Below are positions 35,420 to 43,030 of a DNA stretch of 64,000 nucleotides, piece after piece. This stretch comes from Anaerolineae bacterium (GTDB lineage Bacteria > Chloroflexota > Anaerolineae > 4572-78 > J111), in the NCBI GenBank assembly GCA_022071955.1, contig JAJVIM010000021.1, positions 64,091 to 128,090 of the forward strand, written 5' to 3'. The notes under the pieces were generated by a model that did no database searches, was not told the DNA's origin, and saw nothing but the letters and a program-made list of their open reading frames with translations. The translations under genes were made by a program, and so were the position numbers. Within the stretch, counting starts at the first letter, position 1. Every line of letters starts with the position of its first letter.

Positions 35420-36891
35420 TGGGCATCCTCTTGGAGTTTTTGCGAAACGGCGGTAGAAAATTTACGCCCGCCGTGTTTCACCGGGTCGCCTTCGTAGCCC
35501 AACGCCGTCCAATCGAGCCGGCCGCCGGCTTCGTTGTGGCAATCTACGCATTGCAGGGCATCTTCTTTAGGCGAGACCATGTGGGTGGTGGGCCAAACCA
35601 TTTCGGTTTCGGCAAAGTCGTACTGGCCGCTGAAGGCCAGCCCGGACGTTTGCGAGCCGAGCCGCAGCGCCTGCTCCCAGTTAAAATCGGTCCAGTAACC
35701 GCCTTCGCCAAAGGTTTTGGGGATCAAAAAGTAGTCGTATTCGGCATCAAACACCTGCTTGCCGCGATGGACTTTGAACGGCCAGATTTTGGCGGTGGGA
35801 TCGTGGATGTCGCCGTTGGGCCGGTTCATCGCCGTAACGCCGGTGGGGTCAATTTTATCACCCTTGATGTAGCGCTGAGTGGTGCCGTTGTACCAGAAAT
35901 ATTCGGGCGGCAGTTCTTTTTTGTACTCAAATTGACCCTTAATTTTGAGGTACTGGTGCGGGTCTTCCGGGCGATCCTGGCCGGCCTGGCTCCAGTCCCA
36001 GTCAATTTTGGTGGCTTCTTTTTTAGCCATGGTGGGGATATGGCAGGTTTGGCAGGCCACGGCGTCGGTGTGGTCGTTGAGCCGCTGGTCGGTGTGCGGC
36101 GTTTCATTGTGGCAATCGGTGCAGTAGACCTGATTTTGGGTGGCCAGCGCTCCAATGCTCACCGACGGCGAGCGGCCTTTGATGTTGTGGTCGCTGGTTT
36201 GGTGGCAGGTGATGCACTGAAAACCCAGCTCGCCCATGTGCACGTCGATGCGGGCGGTGGGGTAGTAGAGGCTTTCGTCAAGGTCGCCGTGTTTTACGGC
36301 GTTGCCGCCGCCGCCGTTAAAGTGACAGCTACCGCAATTTTCGCGGGTGGGGCTGGCCACGCTCTGCGCCGCCGCCGCCAGATCAACCCCCTCTTTTGGG
36401 AGACCGGCCTGCCCCTTTTTGTAGCCGCCGGTCTGGTCGTGGCACACCAGGCAGTCAACCGCGGCCGTGTTGGAAAAGTCAAAAGTGTCGTCCTGCCAGC
36501 CGTAGCCGGTGTGGCAACTGGTGCAGCCCGGCCAGTTGCCTTCGATGCCGATGCAGAAGTTGTTGATGGCGTTCTTTTTGCCCAGGGCAATCTCTTTGTT
36601 GTGCTCCGGCGAGTAGACCGGGTCGCTTTCCCAACGCCAGTGAGACGTGTGGATCACCTGCTCGGCGGATTGGGGGTGGCAGGTGCGGCAGGCAGCGGTT
36701 ACTTCCTGGCCGGTTTCGTAGGGGCCGGGCATCAGGTCTTTGTGGTCGGTGTGCAGGGTGGGCGTGGGCACGTGCGCCTGGGGGTTGTCGCGCGGTAGGG
36801 TTGACGGTTGCACAAAGAGAAAAATGGGGATAATAATGATGGCCAGTGTAACGGTGGTGCCAAGCAGCCAAATATATTTAGAATTTTTCAT
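35416..36891 (-). CDS. Octahaem tetrathionate reductase-like cytochrome c
   Basis: A 491-aa protein with an N-terminal membrane anchor (residues 7-27) and eight CxxCH motifs: CRTCH, CTSCH, CLVCH, CGSCH, CITCH, CTDCH, CQTCH and CVDCH. The block GKKNAINNFCIGIEGNWPGCTSCHTGYGW matches the active-site region of octahaem tetrathionate reductase (OTR) of Shewanella, whose catalytic haem has a Lys ligand. Known OTR reduces tetrathionate, nitrite and hydroxylamine in vitro. The physiological substrate here is uncertain. Neighbouring thiosulfate-transporter and sulfur-carrier genes favour a sulfur oxyanion. It is the first gene of its operon, behind a double palindrome operator. Confidence 0.88.
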   Translation of the reverse strand: MKNSKYIWLLGTTVTLAIIIIPIFLFVQPSTLPRDNPQAHVPTPTLHTDHKDLMPGPYETGQEVTAACRTCHPQSAEQVIHTSHWRWESDPVYSPEHNKEIALGKKNAINNFCIGIEGNWPGCTSCHTGYGWQDDTFDFSNTAAVDCLVCHDQTGGYKKGQAGLPKEGVDLAAAAQSVASPTRENCGSCHFNGGGGNAVKHGDLDESLYYPTARIDVHMGELGFQCITCHQTSDHNIKGRSPSVSIGALATQNQVYCTDCHNETPHTDQRLNDHTDAVACQTCHIPTMAKKEATKIDWDWSQAGQDRPEDPHQYLKIKGQFEYKKELPPEYFWYNGTTQRYIKGDKIDPTGVTAMNRPNGDIHDPTAKIWPFKVHRGKQVFDAEYDYFLIPKTFGEGGYWTDFNWEQALRLGSQTSGLAFSGQYDFAETEMVWPTTHMVSPKEDALQCVDCHNEAGGRLDWTALGYEGDPVKHGGRKFSTAVSQKLQEDAQ

Positions 36892-37120
36892 AGCGCCTCG
36901 TTTGGGTTCAAGCGTCAGTCCAGTTCAAGTGATGCCGCGGGTTGAAGCCGGGCAAGATAAAGACCTGCAAAAAGAACAATCTTGCAGGCCCGGCGATTTT
37001 CATACCTGGCGATGCCCGCACGCTGCCAGCGATGAGCAGCCCCGATCTCAACCGGTATGACCATATTCGCAATTCCGAATACATTGCCTCGTGAAAAATA
37101 TAACACGCAGACCACTTTCG

Positions 37121-37166
37121 TGATAGTGACAAATGTCACAAAAAGATGTGACATTTGTCACTATCA
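37121..37166. promoter_or_regulatory. Twin-palindrome operator between OTR operon and arsR
   Basis: A perfect 20-bp inverted repeat (TGATAGTGACAAATGTCACA and its complement) with a 6-base spacer. Each arm contains a GTGACA-AA-TGTCAC palindrome, so two protein dimers could bind. A weaker site, GTGTCAATTGTCAC, is at 37272-37285. The same palindrome appears at 38878-38918, and a degraded version at about 47212. The TGAC-N4-GTCA core resembles Crp/Fnr-superfamily (DNR/NnrR-like) sites, but the adjacent ArsR protein is an equally possible binder. Confidence 0.8.
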
Positions 37167-37201
37167 CATCTTTTTATATGTTTATACTATGGCAATGTAT
37201 T

Positions 37202-37217
37202 GCAATAAGTTGTATTA
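37202..37217. promoter_or_regulatory. Shared 16-bp promoter word, copy 1
   Basis: GCAATAAGTTGTATTA occurs here and, identically, at 38947-38962, in both cases a few tens of bases downstream of the GTGACA palindromes and preceded by ACTATNGCAAT-like sequence. It may be an operator or part of a duplicated promoter. The rest of the 480-bp gap shows no gene. Confidence 0.5.
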
Positions 37218-37372
37218 AATGTGATATTCGGCATTGGCCAATCAACCTATATGACAAACGTCGCTAAAAAGGTGTCAATTGTCACTGGTTTTTACCAGCC
37301 GCTCTGTGGTAACATCAAAGAAATTGAAATATTCGTATACCCGAATGAAGTTTTAAAAGAGGGCAGAAGTTG

Positions 37373-37708
37373 ATGAACAAACCCGATATTCAGGAACTCA
37401 GAAGCATGCACGCCAACCTGTGCCAGGCCATTGCCGATCCCACGCGCATCGCTTTACTGTATGAACTGGGCGAAAGCCCCAAACACGTGAACCAACTGGT
37501 AGACGCGCTGAAGCTGCCCCAAGCCACCGTTTCCCGACACCTCAAAATTTTGCGAGACCGCGCGCTGGTCATCACCCGGCGCGATGGCTCTTATGTTTAC
37601 TACCGGCTGGCCGACCCGCGCGTGCTGGAAGCGCTGGAAATTATGCGCAGCATTTTGGGTGATGTGATGACCCGGCACCATCGCCTGGTTGAAGACTCAC
37701 CAGCCTGA
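37373..37708 (+). CDS. ArsR/SmtB-family winged-helix regulator
   Basis: A 111-aa regulator with the ArsR fold: LCQAIADPTRIALLYELGESPKHVNQLVDALKLPQATVSRHLKILRDRALVITRRDGSYVYYRLADPRVLEALEIM. Only one Cys is present, so it lacks the two-Cys dithiol switch of SqrR/BigR and the metal sites of SmtB. The start is taken at ATG 37373 rather than the preceding TTG. The gene is divergent from the OTR operon and 31 bases ahead of the lipoate ligase gene. It is a natural candidate regulator for this intergenic region. Confidence 0.9.
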   Translation: MNKPDIQELRSMHANLCQAIADPTRIALLYELGESPKHVNQLVDALKLPQATVSRHLKILRDRALVITRRDGSYVYYRLADPRVLEALEIMRSILGDVMTRHHRLVEDSPA

Positions 37709-37739
37709 CCTGTGTTTAACAACCCACCGGAGGTACTGT

Positions 37740-38810
37740 ATGAATCCCATTCGCTATCTTGATCTGGGCACTGTTTCGCCAATTCGCTCGCAAACGGTGT
37801 ATCACGCCGTTGCCCACGCCATGACCCCCGATACACCCAACACCATCATTTTGGTCAGCCCGGCCCAGCCGTATGCCTGCGTCGGCTTTCATCAGAATTT
37901 GGAGAAAGAGGTCGATCTGGATTACTGCCGCCAGCACAACCTGCCTGTTTACCGGCGCGAGGTTGGCGGCGGGGCAGTGTACCTGGACGACGGGCAGGTG
38001 TTCACCCAATGGGTGTTCCAACCCGGCCAACTGCCGGTTAAGTTGGAAGACCAGTACCGGCTGTACATTGAACCGCTGGTTGCAACCTACCAAACCCTTG
38101 GCATTGATGCTTACCTGCGGCCGGTCAACGATATTCACGTAGGCGGCAAAAAAATTGGCGGCACCGGCGCGGCCCAAATTGGCCAGGGGCAGGTGGTGGT
38201 GGGCAGCCTGATGTTTGATTTTGACAAAGCAACCATGGCCCGCATCCTCAAAGTGCCCAGCGAAAAAATGCGCGACAAGATTTTTGAAAGCCTGGAACAG
38301 TACATGGTCACCATGGCCGAGCTACTACCCACCCCGCCTGATCGGGCGGCCGTGAAAAAACTGTACATCGACCAGTGCGCCGCCGCGCTCAACGCCGAAA
38401 TTGTGCCCGGCGAACTGACCGCAGAAGAAGAAGCCATAGCCGCCCGGCTCGATGCCGCATTTGCCGCCGACGACTGGCTGTTTCAAAAGGGCAGCCTCAA
38501 ACAGGTAGGCGTAAAAATTCACCAGGATGTGCGCGTGGTTGAAACCGCGCTCAAAGCACCCGGCGGTCTCATCCGGGTGACGGCCCGCCTGCGCGAGGGC
38601 CACATTGACGACATTGCCCTGTCCGGCGATTTCACCATGTTGCCGGCCTCGGGCCTGGTTGCCATTGAGGCGGCGCTGCGCGGCGTCGGCGTCCAGCGCG
38701 AGGCGCTGGTGGCTCGCCTGAGCGATCTGTATCACCGGCTGAACATCCAATCGCCGGGCGTTACTCCGGAAAACTTCTCCGACGCGGTGCTGCAAGCTGC
38801 CGGCAGTTAA
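37740..38810 (+). CDS. Lipoate-protein ligase, probably specific for the sulfur-pathway lipoate-binding protein
   Basis: A 356-aa LplA-type ligase that attaches lipoate to a target lysine using ATP. The catalytic block VYRREVGGGAVYLDDGQVFTQW and the lysine block DIHVGGKKIGGTGAAQIGQG are present. A C-terminal accessory (LplB-like) domain begins near residue 240. Such ligases occur next to the lipoate-binding protein genes of sulfur-oxidising heterodisulfide reductase (sHdr) clusters. Here a matching GcvH-like protein is encoded at 41364. The start at 37740 has CCGGAGG upstream and replaces a longer in-frame extension that overlaps the ArsR gene. Confidence 0.88.
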   Translation: MNPIRYLDLGTVSPIRSQTVYHAVAHAMTPDTPNTIILVSPAQPYACVGFHQNLEKEVDLDYCRQHNLPVYRREVGGGAVYLDDGQVFTQWVFQPGQLPVKLEDQYRLYIEPLVATYQTLGIDAYLRPVNDIHVGGKKIGGTGAAQIGQGQVVVGSLMFDFDKATMARILKVPSEKMRDKIFESLEQYMVTMAELLPTPPDRAAVKKLYIDQCAAALNAEIVPGELTAEEEAIAARLDAAFAADDWLFQKGSLKQVGVKIHQDVRVVETALKAPGGLIRVTARLREGHIDDIALSGDFTMLPASGLVAIEAALRGVGVQREALVARLSDLYHRLNIQSPGVTPENFSDAVLQAAGS

Positions 38811-38877
38811 GCCGGATTAACTCCTTCGCCTTCGATGCCGGTGTTCAAACACCTTCTTCTTTTTCACCATCCCGCCC

Positions 38878-38918
38878 CAGTGACAAATGTCATCTATTTT
38901 AGGTGACATTTGTCACTG
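38878..38918. promoter_or_regulatory. Second copy of the GTGACA/TGTCAC twin operator
   Basis: Perfect 15-bp arms CAGTGACAAATGTCA and TGACATTTGTCACTG are separated by 11 bases. They lie about 75 bases upstream of the second PocR regulator gene, which leads the sulfur-carrier/hydrogenase series. TTGTCA within the right arm could be a -35 element, in which case binding would interfere with RNA polymerase. Confidence 0.8.
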
Positions 38919-38946
38919 TAATCATATTAAACAATATATTACTATA

Positions 38947-38990
38947 GCAATAAGTTGTATTATATTGCAAAAGAATACAACAAGTTGCAT
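38947..38990. promoter_or_regulatory. Inverted repeat and shared word in the PocR leader
   Basis: GCAATAAGTTGTATTA (identical to 37202-37217) is followed by a partly complementary GAATACAACAAGTTGC, giving an inverted repeat with AATACAAC arms immediately before the start codon. It could be an autoregulatory operator of the PocR protein. Confidence 0.5.
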
Positions 38991-38993
38991 CTG

Positions 38994-39752
38994 ATGGACA
39001 ATCTGCTCACCACCAAACAATTGCAAGATTTGCTCAAAGTTGACCGCACCACGGTGTACCGCATGCTAAAAACCGGGCGGTTGATGGGCGTTAAAGTTGG
39101 CAACCAATGGCGCTTTCCCCGGGACGAGGTAGAGGCCATGCTCAGCGGGCGGCCGGCAGAATGTGACCCCGCCGCCGAACCAGCTCCCCCCGCCGAAACC
39201 CTGCCGGTGCCGTGCGTTCAGGCCATTCAGGATGTATTTGCCGAACTGGCCGACGTAGGCGCCGTGACCACCCAGCCCAACGGCCAGCCGCTAACGACCA
39301 TCAGTAATTGCAGCCGCTTTTGCCAGCTCATTCAATCCAGCGCCGCCGGACAGGCCGCCTGCGTTGAATCGTGGCAAAAGTTGGCCCGCCTGTCGCCGCG
39401 CCAGCCGCAGTTTTTGGCCTGCCACGCCGGGCTGCAATATGCCTGCGCCCCAATTGAAGTGAACGACGGGCTGGAGGCCATGCTGGTTGCCGGCCAATTT
39501 TATGCCGTCCCGCCCATCCCCACCGACGAACAAACCCGCCTCGACACCCTCGCCCACAAATTCAACCTTGATGCCACTGCCCTGGCTGACGCCGCTCAGG
39601 AAATTCCGGTGCTCACCAACCGGACACAAGCCAAAATTGGCCAATGGCTGGGAAAAGTAGCCCAAACTTTTGGCCAGGTGGGCAAAGAACGGGCCGCCTT
39701 CCGCAACCGGCTTCGGCTGATCGCCGAAATGAGCACCCTGGATCCGGCATAA
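38994..39752 (+). CDS. Excisionase-type HTH plus PocR sensory domain regulator (copy 2)
   Basis: A 252-aa paralogue of the protein at 29994, with the same architecture. The HTH is LLTTKQLQDLLKVDRTTVYRMLKTGRLMGVKVGNQWRFPRD. The PocR domain has conserved Cys in ISNCSRFCQLI, GQAACVESW and FLACHAGLQYACAPIEV. The predicted start is ATG 38994 (MDNLLTTKQL). It has no strong ribosome binding site, and an upstream in-frame start would run into the inverted repeat. It sits 37 bases before tusA on the same strand and is preceded by two classes of operator. Confidence 0.85.
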   Translation: MDNLLTTKQLQDLLKVDRTTVYRMLKTGRLMGVKVGNQWRFPRDEVEAMLSGRPAECDPAAEPAPPAETLPVPCVQAIQDVFAELADVGAVTTQPNGQPLTTISNCSRFCQLIQSSAAGQAACVESWQKLARLSPRQPQFLACHAGLQYACAPIEVNDGLEAMLVAGQFYAVPPIPTDEQTRLDTLAHKFNLDATALADAAQEIPVLTNRTQAKIGQWLGKVAQTFGQVGKERAAFRNRLRLIAEMSTLDPA

Positions 39753-39789
39753 ATCAACTGACAAAATTTAGGACAAAGGAGTTAACCTG

Positions 39790-40026
39790 ATGGCCGTACC
39801 ATTTGACGAAGTCCTCGATTGTAGTGGCTTAAATTGCCCCATGCCCATCATCAAAACCAAAAAAGCAATTGGCGAACTTGAGCTGGGCGCTGTGCTCAAA
39901 ATGATCTCCACCGATCCCGGTTCGCTGAATGATATGAAAGCCTGGGCCAAAAAAACCGGGCAGGAACTGCTGGAAACCGGCGAAGAAAACGGTAAGTTTG
40001 TGTTTTTTATCAAACGCTTGAAATAA
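39790..40026 (+). CDS. TusA-family sulfur carrier protein
   Basis: A 78-aa TusA/SirA/YedF-type protein with DCSGLNCPMPIIKTKKAI, where C16 of the CPxP motif carries persulfide sulfur. The middle part LEMISTDPGS-like (LKMISTDPGSLNDMKAWAKKTGQELLE) matches the family. TusA proteins hand sulfane sulfur to DsrE-type proteins and to sHdr in sulfur oxidisers. The gene starts a run of closely spaced genes (tusA, three dsrE, lbpA). AAAGGAG lies upstream. Confidence 0.93.
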   Translation: MAVPFDEVLDCSGLNCPMPIIKTKKAIGELELGAVLKMISTDPGSLNDMKAWAKKTGQELLETGEENGKFVFFIKRLK

Positions 40027-40041
40027 TCCGCGGAGGACAAT

Positions 40042-40404
40042 ATGTCAGAAAAATTGGTAATTGTCTGCACCCACGGCCCGGACGACCCCGAACTGGCCAC
40101 CATCCCCTTTGTAATGGCCACCGCCGCCCAGGCCAGCGACGTGGAAGTGGTGATGCTGATGCAGGCCCGCGCAGTGCTGCTGGCCCGCCAGGGCATTGCC
40201 AACCATATCCACGCCGAAAATTTTCCGCCTCTGGCCGAGCTGCTGGACGTGTTTGTAGAAATGGGCGGCAAAATGCTGTTGTGCGGCCCCTGTTTCAAAT
40301 CGCGCCAGCTCAGCGACGACATCCTGGTTGAAGGCGCAGAAATGGCCAACGCCGGCGCGCAAATCGCAGAAATTATGTCAGCCACCAACGTGCTGACCTA
40401 CTAG
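40042..40404 (+). CDS. DsrE-family protein with CxxC motif
   Basis: A 120-aa DsrE/DsrF-like protein. The N-terminal strand KLVIVCTHGPDDPELATIPFVMATAAQASDVEVVMLMQARAVLLARQG is typical. The Cys motif LLCGPCFKSRQL around residue 85 supplies a CxxC pair, unlike the single Cys of its two neighbours. It probably binds or transfers sulfane sulfur. The gene is 15 bases after tusA with a GGAGGA ribosome binding site. Confidence 0.85.
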   Translation: MSEKLVIVCTHGPDDPELATIPFVMATAAQASDVEVVMLMQARAVLLARQGIANHIHAENFPPLAELLDVFVEMGGKMLLCGPCFKSRQLSDDILVEGAEMANAGAQIAEIMSATNVLTY

Positions 40405-40417
40405 AGGGCTACCAATT

Positions 40418-40783
40418 ATGGACGACAAAGTACTGATTGTGATGACCAGCGGCCCCGACACGCCGCGCCGTTGCGCCACCCCCTTCTTTTTTGCCCAGCT
40501 CGCCGCGGTAATGGAATACGACGTGACCATGTTTTTCACCATCGATGGGGTGCTGCTGCTGAAAAAAGGGCTGGCCGATGACGTATACCCCAAAGCCGGC
40601 GGCAAATCGGCCGGCGAGTTTCTGCGCGACGCGCTCGACGCCGGCGTAAAATTTGTGGCCTGCAGCGCCGCCACCGAGCTGCACGACTTGCAGGTGAGTG
40701 ACCTGATTGACGAGGTGGAAATGGCCGGTGGCGCGGCCATGTGGGAAATGGCCGAAGAGAGTAAAACCGTCCTGACCTTTTAG
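40418..40783 (+). CDS. DsrE-family sulfur transfer protein (DsrE3-like)
   Basis: A 121-aa DsrE-like protein with VLIVMTSGPDTPRRCATPFFFAQLAAVMEYDVTMFFTIDGVLLLKKG at the N-terminus and candidate sulfur-binding Cys in VKFVACSAATELHDL. It is closely related to the third DsrE protein at 40969, so the two are recent duplicates or form a heteromer. It follows 13 bases after the first dsrE gene. Confidence 0.87.
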   Translation: MDDKVLIVMTSGPDTPRRCATPFFFAQLAAVMEYDVTMFFTIDGVLLLKKGLADDVYPKAGGKSAGEFLRDALDAGVKFVACSAATELHDLQVSDLIDEVEMAGGAAMWEMAEESKTVLTF

Positions 40784-40830
40784 TCACCCGGCGCAATCGG
40801 CCGTTTAGAGACAAAAATAAATTTATGACA

Positions 40831-40885
40831 CTGTTATAATGCAGTTATAACTCAGTCATAATCAGATTATAACTGAGTTATAATT
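40831..40885. promoter_or_regulatory. Five tandem 11-bp TTATAA units (phased operator)
   Basis: Five consecutive 11-bp units share the core GTTATAAY: CTGTTATAATG, CAGTTATAACT, CAGTCATAATC, AGATTATAACT and GAGTTATAATT. The period is close to one DNA helical turn, so the motifs face the same side. Inside it TTATAACTCAG and CTGAGTTATAA form an inverted repeat (40845-40855/40873-40883). It lies 83 bases upstream of the third dsrE gene, in the only long gap of the tusA-lbpA run. Confidence 0.75.
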
Positions 40886-40968
40886 TGTTTCTTCTTCCGG
40901 CAAAATCCTTTAATCGGGATGACAAAGTTGTTAATTGAATAGTTATAAATTATCAAAGGAGACAAAAA

Positions 40969-41337
40969 ATGAGCGAAAGTTTTGTTATTGTCATGGCCGC
41001 CGGGCCAAACATGCCAGAACGCTGCGCCACGCCCTTTTACATGGCCAGCATGGCCGCCGCCGAAGGCTTTGATACCATTGTTTACTGCACCAGCATGGGC
41101 ACGCTGCTGCTCAAAAAAGGCGTCGCTGAAAACACCTTCCCGATGGGCGAAGGCGGGCAATCGGTGGCACAATTTATGCAGATGGCCATGCAGGCCGGCG
41201 TAAAACTGGGCGCGTGTATGCCCAGCATGGAAATGCACCGGATGACTCAGGATGACCTCATTCCCGAGGCTGAACTGGTGAGCGCCGCGGCCGGTTTTGA
41301 AGTTGTGGCCAACGCCGACAAGTTGATTTCGTTTTAA
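40969..41337 (+). CDS. DsrE-family sulfur transfer protein (DsrE3-like)
   Basis: A 122-aa DsrE-like protein with FVIVMAAGPNMPERCATPFYMASMAAAEGFDTIVYCTSMGTLLLKKG and the candidate sulfur-binding Cys in VKLGACMPSMEMHRM. The context of this Cys, followed by Met and His residues, fits DsrE3-type proteins of sHdr gene clusters. AAAGGAG precedes the start. The upstream gap holds the phased 11-bp repeat, so this gene may start its own transcript with lbpA and the hydrogenase genes. Confidence 0.88.
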   Translation: MSESFVIVMAAGPNMPERCATPFYMASMAAAEGFDTIVYCTSMGTLLLKKGVAENTFPMGEGGQSVAQFMQMAMQAGVKLGACMPSMEMHRMTQDDLIPEAELVSAAAGFEVVANADKLISF

Positions 41338-41363
41338 ACCGTGTCACTGAAAGGAATCATCTT

Positions 41364-41810
41364 ATGACCACCGTCAACGGCTGTAACCTCCCCGATGACC
41401 TCTACTACTTCACCGATAAACACATCTGGTGCAAACCGCTGGATAACGGCAACATCCGCGTCGGCATGACCACCGTCGCGGCCAAGCTGGCCGGCGGCAA
41501 CCTGTCGGCCGTCACTGTTTCAAGCCGCAAAATTGGCAAAGACATCGAGCAGAAAAAGAGCCTGGCCACCGTTGAAAGCAGTAAATTTGTGGGGCCGGTG
41601 CCCGCGCCGGTCAGCGGTACGCTGGTGGCCGCCAACGAAAAACTGGCCGACAACCCCAACCTGGCTGTGAACGATCCCTACGGTGACGGCTGGATTGCCG
41701 AAATGAAGCCCAGCCATTGGGACACCGAAAAAGGTTCGCTGGCGTTTGGCCCGGACGGGCTGGCCGCCTATAAAGCCGCCATCGAAGCCGAAGGCATTTC
41801 ATGTGAATAG
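41364..41810 (+). CDS. Lipoate-binding protein of the sulfur pathway (GcvH-like LbpA)
   Basis: A 148-aa GcvH-fold protein. The lipoylated lysine is predicted as K74 in LATVESSKFVGPVPAPVSGTL. The N-terminal block DDLYYFTDKHIWCKPLDNGNIRVGMT and the central IGKDIEQKKSLATV match GcvH-like carriers. The 'ESSKFVGP' context is that of the lipoate-binding proteins in sHdr clusters rather than of glycine cleavage. No gcvT or gcvP gene is near, while tusA, dsrE and a lipoate ligase are. It probably carries sulfur or electrons on dihydrolipoamide. The hydrogenase genes begin 95 bases downstream. Confidence 0.87.
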   Translation: MTTVNGCNLPDDLYYFTDKHIWCKPLDNGNIRVGMTTVAAKLAGGNLSAVTVSSRKIGKDIEQKKSLATVESSKFVGPVPAPVSGTLVAANEKLADNPNLAVNDPYGDGWIAEMKPSHWDTEKGSLAFGPDGLAAYKAAIEAEGISCE

Positions 41811-41814
41811 CCGG

Positions 41815-41893
41815 GGAGCAGGGAGCCAGGGTGCAAGGGAGCGCCAACAAAGGTTCTCCCTGCTCCTTGCTCCTTACTCCCTACTCCTGTGAG
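41815..41893. repeat. Low-complexity GGAGCAGGGAGC repeat
   Basis: GGGGAGCAGGGAGC units are followed by the reverse-complement series TCTCCCTGCTCCTTGCTCC, which could form a hairpin in the lbpA-hydrogenase gap. It resembles the other degenerate short repeats in the window. The hydrogenase ribosome binding site (GAGGAGGGAG) lies at its right edge. Confidence 0.6.
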
Positions 41894-41905
41894 GAGGGAG
41901 CATCT

Positions 41906-43030
41906 ATGAAAAAAGAAACAATTTACGAAAATCTGCGCAAAAACGGCGTTTCCCGGCGCGATTTTATGAAGATGTGCGGATTGCTGGTGGGGGCGATGGG
42001 GCTGAAGGTTGCCCCGCCCATTCAGGCCAGCAACCTGCCCCGCCATCTGCACAAGCCGGCCTACAAACCGGCTCAACTGGTGGCCCGCGCCCTGGAAACC
42101 AAACCCCGCCTGCCGGTTATCTGGCTGGAGTTTCAGGACTGCGCCGGTTGCAGCGAGGCGCTCACCCGCTCGCAATCACCCACGCTGGTTGATCTGGTGC
42201 TCAACACACTCTCCATTGAATACCACGAAACTCTCACCGCCGCGGCCGGCTTTCAAACCGAAGAAAACAAACAAAAAATAATGCAGGAATACCACGGCCA
42301 GTACGTGCTGGTGGTTGAGGGCAGCATCCCCACCGGCCCCAACGCCGCCTACTGCACCATCGGCGGCAAAAGCGCCGAGCAATTGCTGCTGGAAGCCGCC
42401 GAAGGCGCGCTGGCCATCATCTCCACCGGCAACTGCGCCGCCTTTGGCGGCCTGCCCGCTGCCAGCCCCAACCCCACCGGGGCCAAATCGGTGATGGAGG
42501 TGCTGCCCGGCAAAACGGTGATCAATATTCCCGGCTGCCCGGCCATTCCGGAAGCCACCACCGGCACCATCGCCCATATTTTGGTGTTTGGCGGCCCGCC
42601 GGAGCTGGACGAGTTAAATCGGCCCAAACCGTTTTACGGCCAGGCCATTCACGACCGCTGCCTGCGCCGCCCCTTTTACGAGGCCGGCAAGTTTGCCAAC
42701 AGTTTTGATGACGAAGGCGCGCGGGCCGGCTGGTGTTTGTTCAAGCTGGGCTGCAAAGGACCAACCACCTACAACGCCTGCGCCAGCATAAAATGGAGCA
42801 ACGGGCTGTCGTTCCCCATTCAGAGCGGCCACCCCTGTATTGGCTGCTCGGAGCCGAATTTTTGGGACGGCGGCGGCTTTTATCAGGGCCAGTCCGCGCC
42901 GTTGCAGCGGCCCACGCTGGCGGCAGCCGGCGCGGCCGCAGCGGTGGGAATTGTGGCCGGGGTTGGCGTGGCGGCCATGAACAACGCCCAAAAGAAACAG
43001 GCCCACAAAACCGAGGAGGCAGAGTCATGA
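41906..43030 (+). CDS. hynS: [NiFe] hydrogenase small subunit, Isp-type (group 1e-like)
   Basis: The electron-transferring subunit of a membrane-bound uptake hydrogenase, 374 aa. It begins with a twin-arginine signal (SRRDFMKMCGLL), so it is exported folded. The proximal Fe-S cluster Cys starts at FQDCAGCSEALTR, with others in ISTGNCAAFGG and NIPGCPAIPE. The distal and medial cluster region is HDRCLRRPFYEAGKF, GWCLFKLGCKGP, NACAS and HPCIGCSEPNFWD. A C-terminal membrane anchor follows (AAAVGIVAGVGVAAM). The gene order small subunit, isp1, isp2, large subunit is that of Thiocapsa-type hynS-isp1-isp2-hynL. The start at 41906 follows GAGGAGGGAG. Confidence 0.93.
   Translation: MKKETIYENLRKNGVSRRDFMKMCGLLVGAMGLKVAPPIQASNLPRHLHKPAYKPAQLVARALETKPRLPVIWLEFQDCAGCSEALTRSQSPTLVDLVLNTLSIEYHETLTAAAGFQTEENKQKIMQEYHGQYVLVVEGSIPTGPNAAYCTIGGKSAEQLLLEAAEGALAIISTGNCAAFGGLPAASPNPTGAKSVMEVLPGKTVINIPGCPAIPEATTGTIAHILVFGGPPELDELNRPKPFYGQAIHDRCLRRPFYEAGKFANSFDDEGARAGWCLFKLGCKGPTTYNACASIKWSNGLSFPIQSGHPCIGCSEPNFWDGGGFYQGQSAPLQRPTLAAAGAAAAVGIVAGVGVAAMNNAQKKQAHKTEEAES

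Noticed and set aside
35419..36798. 459-codon open frame antisense to the octahaem cytochrome gene
   Set aside because: The opposite strand has eight CxxCH motifs and a membrane anchor. This frame has no recognisable domain.
40831..40885. Possible CRISPR or replication iterons
   Set aside because: The period is only 11 bases, with no spacers and no rep gene nearby. A regulatory array inside an operon is more likely.
41364..41810. Glycine cleavage H protein
   Set aside because: No gcvT or gcvP gene is near, and tusA, dsrE and a lipoate ligase are adjacent. The sulfur-pathway lipoate carrier reading fits better.
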